From assembly GCF_900101915.1 (NCBI RefSeq), contig NZ_FNAL01000002.1, forward strand, positions 62,001 through 126,000: a stretch of DNA of 64,000 nucleotides. Reading direction: 5' to 3'. The stretch comes from Psychrobacter pacificensis (lineage in GTDB: Bacteria > Pseudomonadota > Gammaproteobacteria > Pseudomonadales > Moraxellaceae). A program made the translations under genes and the position numbers. Positions 57,801-64,000 of the stretch are shown here, piece after piece. Each line of letters starts with the position of its first letter. The stretch's first letter is position 1. The notes beneath the pieces were generated by a model, which saw nothing but the letters and a program-made list of their open reading frames with translations, was not told the DNA's origin and searched no databases.

Positions 57801-58125
57801 TCAGTACGCCATGCTTATCTAGATCTAGCGCACAGTTGAGCGCGGTCTGTCCGCCCATGGTTGGCAAGATTGCATCAGGACGCTCTTTGGCAATGATTTG
57901 CTCAACCGTCTGCCACGTGATCGGCTCGATATAGGTCGCATCTGCCATGACAGGGTCGGTCATGATGGTCGCAGGGTTTGAGTTGACCAAGATGACACGG
58001 TAGCCTTCCTCGCGTAGTGCTTTACACGCCTGTGCGCCTGAGTAGTCAAACTCACACGCTTGGCCGATAACGATGGGGCCTGCGCCAATGATAAGAATGC
58101 TTTTTATGTCGGTACGTTTTGGCAT
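54862..58125 (-). CDS. carB: Carbamoyl-phosphate synthase large subunit
   Basis: 1087 aa, full length. Two homologous ATP-grasp halves are visible, each starting with a Gly-rich pre-ATP-grasp motif ([18 protein letters not shown] and [18 protein letters not shown]), followed by the C-terminal MGS-like allosteric domain ([25 protein letters not shown]). Makes carbamoyl phosphate for arginine and pyrimidine synthesis with CarA-supplied ammonia. It follows carA with a 152-bp spacer. Confidence 0.98.
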   Translation of the reverse strand: MPKRTDIKSILIIGAGPIVIGQACEFDYSGAQACKALREEGYRVILVNSNPATIMTDPVMADATYIEPITWQTVEQIIAKERPDAILPTMGGQTALNCALDLDKHGVLTKYDCELIGATKDSIEMAEDRDLFDKAMKRIGLECPRAETAETMEEAFATQEKMGYPCIIRPSFTMGGSGGGIAYNRDEFIEICERGFDLSPNHQLLIDESLIGWKEYEMEVVRDKNDNCIIICAIENFDPMGVHTGDSITVAPAQTLTDKEYQIMRNASLAVLREIGVETGGSNVQFGINPDTGRMVVIEMNPRVSRSSALASKATGFPIAKIAAKLAIGYTLDELQNDITGGKTPASFEPALDYVVTKIPRFNFEKFPQADNILSTQMKSVGEVMAIGRNFQESMQKALRGMETGADGFDEQIDLSKVSAEKARSEIINRLTIPTPERIYYVADAFRVGMSVDDVFNYTKIDPWFLVQIEDIVKTEATVKSLGFGGLNENNLRRFKRKGLSDLRLAKLLGISQKQLRKKRWDLGVYPVYKRVDTCAAEFATSTAYMYSTYDSECEANPTDKKKIMVIGGGPNRIGQGIEFDYCCVHAALAMREDGYETIMVNCNPETVSTDYDTSDRLYFEPITLEDVLEIVRIENPDGVIVQFGGQTPLKLARALESAGVKIIGTSPDAIDRAEDRERFQHMIQQLNLVQPSNALATSLEDGLVKAKDVGYPLVVRPSYVLGGRAMEIVYNEDELKHYLRTAVQASNEAPVLLDRFLDDAIEVDVDCVCDGNDVVIGGIMQHIEQAGVHSGDSACSLPPYSLSKELCDVMRAQTVAMAKELGVVGLMNVQFAVKGETVYILEVNPRAARTVPFVSKCIGTSLAQVAARCMAGTSLKDQGFTTEIVPAFYAVKEAVFPFAKFPGVDPILSPEMKSTGEVMGVGKTFGEAFYKAIIGSNERLPGLPTEGETKTVFISVRDSDKGQIAPIARQLVDFGFKIVSTTGTQKVLSDAGIESQQINKVTEGRPHIVDALKNGKIDLIINTTEGKQAQEDSFSIRRSALQGKVFYVTTLGAADAVCKSYAIDLPFDVYKLQDLHEQAKSIDAAE

Positions 58126-58277
58126 AGTTAGAGCTACCTTCGTTTGATGATATTTTAAGTAATCTTTATTTTTGATAACGCTTATGGCGTTTTATACTTA
58201 CAATGCGTTGTTACAGTACTGCTCAAACCGCTTTTAGCGATTCAAGCATTGACTTATTATCAAGTTATAATGAATCG

Positions 58278-59519
58278 TTAAGCTTGAGCAGTTTTAGCCG
58301 CTTCCATCATCTCAGCAAACTTATCAAATAGCGGACCACAATCATGCGGGCCAGGGCTGGCCTCTGGGTGACCTTGGAAGCTAAATACTGGCTTGTTGGT
58401 CAGCTCGATGCCTTGGTTAGTACCATCGAATAATGAGCGATGCGTTGACTTAACGTTTTCTGGTAGCGTGTCTTCATCAACCGCAAAGCCATGGTTTTGA
58501 CTGGTGATCATCACTGTGCCAGTCGCTAGATCTTGTACTGGATGGTTGGCACCATGGTGGCCCGTTTTCATTTTGATGGTATTGGCGCCGCTGGCAAGAC
58601 CAATTAGCTGATGACCTAAGCAGATGCCAAACGTTGGTACGTCTGTTTCTTCAATAATGTGACGTACGGCGTCGATAGCGTAGTCACAGGCGGCAGGATC
58701 GCCAGGGCCATTTGATAAGAAGATACCGTCTGGGTTCATCGCGAGCACATCAGCAATAGGCGTTTGTGCTGGGGCAACCGTCACATGGCAGCCGCGGTCG
58801 ACGAGCATACGTAGGATATTGGTTTTGCTACCGAAGTCATAAGCGACGACGTTGAATTTGGCATCGATATGAGTGCCGAGCTGCTTAAAGAAGCCGCCAG
58901 TACCACTGTCATGGCTACCCGCCACGTCACGGTTGAGTAGGGTGTCTGATAGATCCCATGTGCCTGCTGTCCATTCAAAGCTTTCTGTCGTGCAGCATTC
59001 TTTTGCCAGATCCATGCCCTTTAGACCTGCAAAGCCTTGTGCCAGCTCAATCGCTTTTTGCTCATCTTCAACGCTGATCGTCTCACCGTTTGAGGCAGTC
59101 ATGATACAACCGTTTTGTGCGCCTTTATCACGTAATAGGCGGGTCAACTGGCGTGTATCAATTTCAGCGATAGCGACGGTATTGTTACGCTGTAGATAGT
59201 CGCTAAGCGACTCAGAGTTGCGGAAGTTAGAAGTGGCCATAGTGGCGTCACGGATGATCAGACCGTCTGCCCATACTTTGTGACCGTTACCAGACTCGGT
59301 ATCCTCGGCATTGGTGCCTGTATTACCGATATGCGGATATGTCAAGGTCACCAGCTGTCGCGCATAACTTGGATCGGTTAGAATTTCTTGATACCCTGTC
59401 ATGGCGGTATTAAATACGACCTCACCAACACGATGACCTAGGCTGCCGATACTGACACCGCGAAAAATTGTACCGTCTGCTAGTGCCAAAATTGCTTGTG
59501 TTTCTACCGATGAATTCAA
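58278..59519 (-). CDS. carA: Carbamoyl-phosphate synthase small subunit
   Basis: 413 aa. N-terminal CPSase small-chain domain ([40 protein letters not shown], seen in parts: [19 protein letters not shown]) and C-terminal class I glutamine amidotransferase with nucleophile Cys in [13 protein letters not shown] and the [10 protein letters not shown] histidine/glutamate. It supplies ammonia to CarB. First gene of the carAB unit. The ~280-bp leader upstream (59520-59803) shows no clear operator. Confidence 0.98.
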   Translation of the reverse strand: MNSSVETQAILALADGTIFRGVSIGSLGHRVGEVVFNTAMTGYQEILTDPSYARQLVTLTYPHIGNTGTNAEDTESGNGHKVWADGLIIRDATMATSNFRNSESLSDYLQRNNTVAIAEIDTRQLTRLLRDKGAQNGCIMTASNGETISVEDEQKAIELAQGFAGLKGMDLAKECCTTESFEWTAGTWDLSDTLLNRDVAGSHDSGTGGFFKQLGTHIDAKFNVVAYDFGSKTNILRMLVDRGCHVTVAPAQTPIADVLAMNPDGIFLSNGPGDPAACDYAIDAVRHIIEETDVPTFGICLGHQLIGLASGANTIKMKTGHHGANHPVQDLATGTVMITSQNHGFAVDEDTLPENVKSTHRSLFDGTNQGIELTNKPVFSFQGHPEASPGPHDCGPLFDKFAEMMEAAKTAQA

Positions 59520-59803
59520 GGATTGCCTCCGCTGTTATTGGTGAGTGCCATCATGTTTTGTTGGTCTAAAATTGCTCCGTATCCTTTTATTTACGGCATT
59601 TGACTGTTGTCATATAGAAGTAATAAAAGGACGACACACAAAAATTTTCCACAAAAAAGCGAGAAGACATTATTGATGAAAACTACAAAACCCACTAGAT
59701 AGTGAATAGGTAACTTGCATCATGTCCGCTCGCTTAGGCACAGATTTTGCGTATTATATACAAAATAGTAACTTATGGCTAGTATCAAGGGAAAACTGAG
59801 TGA

Positions 59804-60352
59804 TTAAAACTGGTAGTGGATAGACAGCCCGTAATAGTCAGGCGCAAGATTGGTTGTGAGGAGAAGCTGATCGTTATAGCTTTTGGTCAAATACATACTA
59901 CTGGCAACCCCTAGTGCTGCACCAGCAAATACATCAGCCACATCATGTTTTTCCGCTTTAACACGGCTATAACCCACAAAAGTTGCGCCAACATAAGCTG
60001 GAATACTATATTCTAATCCATAGCGTTTATGAATGAAGCTTGCGCCCTGAAATGCCAAAGAAGTATGTCCTGATGGGAAGGAGTCATTGTCGCTATGGTC
60101 AGGGCGCTCTTTATTAATGGTTGACTTCACAGCATAGGTCACGGCAAGATTGGTAGCAAATGATTGATAAAATTGCTGACGTCCCTCTTTATCATTCATA
60201 TAATGCGTGCTGCCATAAGCAATGGCAGGTATGGCAACCGCAACAATGTCACCGGCTCTCTCCAAACTTGAGGTATCTTCAGCATAACTGGGCGCGGTGA
60301 TGATCACACTACTTGCCAACAAGATAATAGGTACGTGTGTTTCGCGAAGCAT
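59804..60352 (-). CDS. PAP2 family phosphatase
   Basis: 182 aa from ATG 60352, which has AAGGACG upstream; a longer in-frame start would bury the signal peptide and is rejected. Signal sequence PIILLASSVIITAPSYA; the acid-phosphatase signature is complete: K-x6-RP (KSTINKERP), PSGH, and SR-x5-H-x3-D (SRVKAEKHDVAD). A periplasmic or membrane-associated lipid or sugar phosphate phosphatase; substrate unknown. Confidence 0.87.
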   Translation of the reverse strand: MLRETHVPIILLASSVIITAPSYAEDTSSLERAGDIVAVAIPAIAYGSTHYMNDKEGRQQFYQSFATNLAVTYAVKSTINKERPDHSDNDSFPSGHTSLAFQGASFIHKRYGLEYSIPAYVGATFVGYSRVKAEKHDVADVFAGAALGVASSMYLTKSYNDQLLLTTNLAPDYYGLSIHYQF

Positions 60353-60622
60353 GGATGCGTCCTTAGTAGGGTAGCGGTACTTGTTAGGGCAGGCGCTACG
60401 ATAGCAAAATGAGAATGTTGGCCTTGCTAATTGTACTATAAAGTGGACATACGATAAGGTATTAAATGGGATTGTATACTGTAAAATATATTTTTTATGG
60501 CTATGGTCCAAAGGTCCAAAGTGAGATGCTTCTTTGACATGCGAATCAAATAAGCATAAAAATGATTGTGGTATAACCAATGACTTACTCCAAAATAACA
60601 TTATCCTTACTAAGGAAAAACG

Positions 60623-61159
60623 ATGATATTTAAATATTTAGACAAAACCCCTGAGTTTGCTGTACCGTTCAACGGTTGGATTGCTGACTCAGCACAAGTA
60701 ATCGGTGATGTGTATTTGGGTCATCAGGCCAATGTTTGGTTTGGTGCGGTGATACGCGGCGATAACGATCGTATTCATATCGGCGACTATAGTAATGTGC
60801 AAGAAAATAGTGTGATTCACACTGATGCAGGTATCAAAGTGACTATCGGTGATTACGTGACTATTGGCCATCTAGCGATGCTGCATGGCTGTGAGATCGG
60901 TGACAATAGTTTGATTGGTATCGGTGCGGTAGTACTCAATAATGTCAAAATAGGTAAAAACTGCCTGATAGGGGCGAAAGCCTTAATTACTGAAGGTCAG
61001 GTTATTCCTGACAATTCCCTGGTGATGGGCGCGCCTGCCAAAGTCGTTAAGACACTGACAGATGAGCAAGTAGCGATGTTGAAAATGTCAGCGCTGCATT
61101 ATGCTGAGCGTTGTCAAAAATTCAAAACAGGTTTAACAGAAATAGCGATGCCTGACTAA
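60623..61159 (+). CDS. Gamma carbonic anhydrase family protein
   Basis: 178 aa. Left-handed beta-helix hexapeptide-repeat protein of the gamma-carbonic-anhydrase/YrdA type: VWFGAVIRGDNDRIHIGDYSNVQENSVIH, GHLAMLHGCEIGDNSLIGIGAVV. The three metal-ligand histidines are kept. Many members bind zinc but carbonic anhydrase activity is often unproven. It stands alone. Confidence 0.92.
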   Translation: MIFKYLDKTPEFAVPFNGWIADSAQVIGDVYLGHQANVWFGAVIRGDNDRIHIGDYSNVQENSVIHTDAGIKVTIGDYVTIGHLAMLHGCEIGDNSLIGIGAVVLNNVKIGKNCLIGAKALITEGQVIPDNSLVMGAPAKVVKTLTDEQVAMLKMSALHYAERCQKFKTGLTEIAMPD

Positions 61160-61187
61160 CTAAGCGCTTATTTTTAACGATGAAGCG

Positions 61188-61355
61188 GCAAAAAAGAGTC
61201 CTGTCCCCTGCTTTTATCGTTGGGGCTGATGCTAAAATTGCCCCATACTGCGTTACAAATCTCGCTAAGGCATCTGCATTATCGTCGCTTTGTGCCTTGT
61301 CTGGAACAATTTTAGCGATCAGCAGTGCCTATTTGCGAATGTTCAACACGCCCTA
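61188..61355. repeat. Dispersed repeat, copy 2 (168 bp)
   Basis: Almost exact copy of 50950-51118 in the same orientation (one indel, one substitution). Here the palindrome arms GCTGATGCTAAAATT and AATTTTAGCGATCAGC are fully complementary apart from one inserted base. It lies between the gamma carbonic anhydrase and the HAD phosphatase genes. Confidence 0.9.
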
Positions 61356-61396
61356 AAAGATTCATATTTTTTCGCAACCAACGATAAGGTCTCACC

Positions 61397-62098
61397 ATGC
61401 AGGCAAATCCAGCACAAAAACAACAAAAACAACTGGCGTTATTTGATTTAGATCATACCTTACTGGATGTCGATAGTGACTATCTGTGGGGTGAGTATAT
61501 CGTCAAGCACGACCTTGTCGATGAGGCTGAGTACCGTACAGCCAACCAGAAGTTTTATAATGACTATATCGAAGGGACGTTAGATGCGACAGAGTACAAT
61601 GAATTCGTCGCGCAGTTTTTGAGTAGTCTGCCGCTTGATAGACTTGATAAGCTAAGAGAAGACTATATCAAAAGTGAAATTGAGCCGCATATTCGCCCAA
61701 AAGCAATGGAAGCATTGTGCCAGCATATTGAGCAAGGGCACGATGTGGTGATTATTTCTGCAACCAACGATTTTGTGGTGTCCGCTATTGCCAAGCGCTT
61801 TGGCATTGAGTCAGCCAATGTATTGGCTACGCCGCTTGAGATCAAAGACAATCGTTATACGGGCAAGCTGACTGATAAACCAAACTTTCAGGCAGGCAAG
61901 ATCTACCATTTAGATAAGTGGCTTGATAAGCAGCAAGCAGCGGGCATCACCTTTGAAAAAACCTATGCCTATTCAGACTCCAAAAACGACATTCCATTGC
62001 TAGAATGGGCGGATGTGGCGATCTGTGTGTCACCTGATGAGGCGCTACATGCTCATGCCTTGGCGCATCGCTGGGCCATAGAAGATTGGTCAATCTAG
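61397..62098 (+). CDS. HAD-IB family hydrolase, phosphoserine-phosphatase-like
   Basis: 233 aa. HAD subfamily IB: motif I LFDLDHTLLDVDSDY (nucleophile and acid Asp), motif II IISATNDFV, lysine in the KLTDKPNFQAGK region and motif IV YAYSDSKNDIPLLEW. Similar to SerB and to CicA-type phosphatases. Substrate not certain. Start ATG with AAGGTCTC upstream, just after the repeat. Confidence 0.87.
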   Translation: MQANPAQKQQKQLALFDLDHTLLDVDSDYLWGEYIVKHDLVDEAEYRTANQKFYNDYIEGTLDATEYNEFVAQFLSSLPLDRLDKLREDYIKSEIEPHIRPKAMEALCQHIEQGHDVVIISATNDFVVSAIAKRFGIESANVLATPLEIKDNRYTGKLTDKPNFQAGKIYHLDKWLDKQQAAGITFEKTYAYSDSKNDIPLLEWADVAICVSPDEALHAHALAHRWAIEDWSI

Positions 62099-62213
62099 AT
62101 TGCTTAATCTAGTAATAGTAGGAACAAGAATAATTAGACAACCATTTATGCTTAATCTCATTTAAAATAGCGCCAAATGCGTTATTTATTTTTTTAGAAA
62201 AACAGGAACACTT

Positions 62214-63309
62214 ATGGAAATCAATCCGTATCAAGAACAGATTAAAGATTTATCCGAGCGCGGGCAGGATTTGCGGAGGTATCTTTGACTTCGATGGTAA
62301 GCAAGAACGCTTAGAGGAAGTCAATTTAGAATTAGAAAATCCTGAGCTATGGAATGATCCAGAGCGAGCCACCAAGATCAATAAAGAAAAAAGCCAGCTT
62401 GATGGTGTCATCGATGTGGTGGTCTCTCTTGAAACCACGCTAGAAGATGCGTCTGCCATGCTAGAGCTGGCAGTAGAAGCAGAGGATGAGTCCTTGCTTG
62501 CCGATGTACAGAGCGAGCTAGATGATGCTGAGCAGCGCGTGGCTGATCTAGAGTTCCGCCGTATGTTTAGCGGCGAGATGGATCCAAACAACTGCTACTT
62601 GGATATCCAGTCGGGCAGTGGCGGTACTGAAGCCCAAGACTGGGCGGAGATGCTGCTGCGTATGTATACACGCTGGGCGGAAGCGCATGGCTTTAAGGTA
62701 GACGTGATTGAAGTGTCTGCTGGCAGTGTCGCGGGTATCAAGTCGGCCACCATTGAGATTAAAGGCGACTACGCGTTTGGTTGGCTGCGTACTGAGATTG
62801 GCGTCCATCGTTTGGTACGTAAATCACCATTCGATAGCAATAACGGTCGTCATACCTCGTTTGCGGCGGTGTTTGTCTCGCCTGAGATTGATGATAATGT
62901 CGAGATTGACATCAATCCTGCTGACTTGCGTATCGATACCTATCGCTCCTCAGGAGCGGGCGGTCAGCACGTCAACACAACTGATTCTGCAGTACGTATT
63001 ACCCATGAGCCAAGTGGGGTGGTGGTGACTTGTCAGAATGAGCGTAGTCAGCATGGCAACAAAGCCACGGCAATGAAGATGCTACGTGCTAAGCTCTATG
63101 AGCTTGAGATGCAAAAACGTATGGAAAAACAACAAGCGGTTGAAGACAATAAGTCCGATGTCGGTTGGGGCAGTCAAATTCGCTCATACGTGCTCGATGA
63201 TTCTCGTATCAAGGATCTGCGTACCGGCGTTGAAACCTTCAACACGGGCGCGGTACTAGATGGCGACCTCGATCAGTTTATCGAAGCCAGTCTAAAAGCA
63301 GGTCTATAA
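62214..63309 (+). CDS. prfB: Peptide chain release factor 2, programmed +1 frameshift
   Basis: 364 aa after frameshifting. Translation starts at ATG 62214 and meets an in-frame TGA at codon 25 (62286-62288). The slippery site CTT-TGA-C, preceded by the Shine-Dalgarno-like GGAGG, is the standard autoregulatory frameshift of prfB; skipping one base moves into the long frame that runs to 63309. The release domain has the GGQ motif ([11 protein letters not shown]) and the recognition-loop SPF (RKSPFDS). RF2 reads UAA and UGA. Do not score as a pseudogene. Confidence 0.97.
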
Positions 63310-63351
63310 AATAGAATTCAAATACCAACTAACATGTAATTAAGGAAGATT

Positions 63352-63636
63352 ATGCCAAGCGTAAATAATTATTTTGATAATAAAGTCACTTCGATTGCCT
63401 TTCAAACAGCAACCAAGCCTGCAACGGTAGGTGTTATGGAAATTGGTGAGTATGAATTTGGCACCAGTGAGTTTGAAACCATGAGCGTGGTTAACGGTGC
63501 ATTGACGGTCAAGCTACCAGAGAGTGATGAATGGCAAACGTTTAATGCTGGCGAGCAATTCACCGTTGAAGCCAATCAAAAATTCCAAGTAAAAGTTGAC
63601 GTCGAAACCGCTTATTTATGCCTGTATGGTAAATAA
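63352..63636 (+). CDS. ppnP: Pyrimidine/purine nucleoside phosphorylase
   Basis: 94 aa, the full length of PpnP/YaiE (DUF1255). Cupin-like protein that phosphorolyses several nucleosides. Signature [23 protein letters not shown] and the C-terminal [12 protein letters not shown] (here VETAYLCLY). Ribosome site AAGGAAG. Followed by a terminator. Confidence 0.94.
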   Translation: MPSVNNYFDNKVTSIAFQTATKPATVGVMEIGEYEFGTSEFETMSVVNGALTVKLPESDEWQTFNAGEQFTVEANQKFQVKVDVETAYLCLYGK

Positions 63637-63642
63637 TGACTT

Positions 63643-63873
63643 TTATTGTAAAGTAGTATCAAAATAAAAAAAGCCAAGTATTTGATGCTTGGCTTTTTTT
63701 GTGGGCATGTCATTCTCTAGCTTACCCTTATCAAGCAGATTGCGCCACGTCGTCTCCGTCGTGCCTGATGGCAAGCTGGTCTCATAGAACGTGAGATAGT
63801 TTTGCCACAATATTAACCACAACTCGTAATCGGTCTTAGAGAGTGGTGTTATCTTGATAGAAGAGTGGTTCAT
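63643..63873 (-). pseudogene. Truncated GNAT acetyltransferase remnant
   Basis: 76 aa. The first ~50 residues (LWQNYLTFYETSLPSGTTET then TWRNLLD) follow the N-terminus of GNAT acetyltransferases of the 'YxxFYxxxLPxxxTExTWxRLLD' type. The acetyl-CoA-binding motifs that should come later are absent, and the frame ends inside the ppnP terminator. It is probably a 3'-deleted gene. Confidence 0.5.
63666..63700. terminator. Rho-independent terminator after ppnP
   Basis: AAAAAAAGCCAAG and CTTGGCTTTTTTT form a perfect stem around a nine-base loop, with T runs on both strands. It ends ppnP and overlaps the end of the acetyltransferase remnant. Confidence 0.93.
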
Positions 63874-63919
63874 TTTTTATAAACTTAAGTCGTGAGTAGT
63901 GCTGAATTAAGCCTCAAAA

Positions 63920-64000
63920 ATGCAACATTTAGAACCCGTATCGCTATTTTTATCACTGCTTTATTTTACACAGGATTACACTTTGTCCGTGGCAAACAAA
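63920..64000 (+). CDS. Possible start of a gene running off the right edge
   Basis: From ATG 63920 a frame stays open for 27 codons to the window end. In-frame TTG (63983) and GTG (63989) could be the true start. There is too little to identify it and no good ribosome site at the ATG. Confidence 0.2.
   Translation, partial: MQHLEPVSLFLSLLYFTQDYTLSVANK

Noticed and set aside
60353..60601. N-terminal extension of the PAP2 phosphatase frame
   Set aside because: It would put ~83 residues before an obvious signal peptide, which has its own AAGGACG ribosome site at 60352.
62214..62288. prfB as a broken gene
   Set aside because: The in-frame TGA is the conserved programmed frameshift site, not a mutation.

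Overview
The window looks like chromosomal DNA of a Moraxellaceae gammaproteobacterium, most likely Psychrobacter. This rests on the moderate GC content, the protein flavour of the housekeeping genes (metZ, recR, rnd, gcvTHP, carAB, greA, prfB) and the combination of gene neighbourhoods. The genus is an inference and was not tested by any search. Most of the window is ordinary chromosome. No prophage, CRISPR array, rRNA or tRNA gene was found.

Layout. 1-8.5 kb: an MHS-type transporter cut by the left edge, a cardiolipin-synthase-like lipoprotein, metZ, the ybaB-recR pair, rnd, a lipase-like hydrolase, a small MITE-like element and an orphan protein. 8.5-14.9 kb: a glycine-cleavage operon (gcvT-gcvH-nitroreductase-gcvP) on the minus strand, led by two glycine riboswitch aptamers and a recognisable promoter. 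15-21.7 kb: a YcgL protein, a membrane protein, a MoxR ATPase/VWA pair, a phosphodiester glycosidase lipoprotein and a GltB-like FMN protein.

21.7-32.3 kb is the accessory and most interesting part, an RNA-repair (Rtc) locus. On the minus strand rtcB is followed by an AT-rich abortive-infection-like gene, a DIP1984-family gene, a 343-bp structured non-coding gap and rtcA. A near-consensus sigma-54 promoter precedes rtcB. Divergently, a secreted alpha/beta hydrolase, rtcR (CARF-AAA+ activator) and three tandem stand-alone Hint (hedgehog/intein-fold) proteins lead into a haloacid dehalogenase and a terminator. All three Hint proteins have glycine where the catalytic N-terminal cysteine should be and lack the C-terminal His-Asn.

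32.3-48.3 kb is catabolic: LysR regulator, lactate permease and D-lactate dehydrogenase; IclR regulator, glutaryl-CoA dehydrogenase and a family III CoA-transferase; a truncated acetylpolyamine-deacetylase-like remnant; a second IclR regulator; gabD, gabT, an amino-acid permease and a second semialdehyde dehydrogenase. Together these fit use of lactate and of C4/C5 amino acids (GABA, 5-aminovalerate, glutarate) into succinate and crotonyl-CoA.

48.4-64 kb: a glycosyltransferase, the DUF4130/radical-SAM DNA-metabolism pair separated by a dispersed repeat, a secreted DUF11-like protein, greA, carAB, a PAP2 phosphatase, a gamma carbonic anhydrase, a second copy of the dispersed repeat, a HAD-IB phosphatase, prfB with its programmed +1 frameshift, ppnP, and a truncated acetyltransferase remnant at the right edge.
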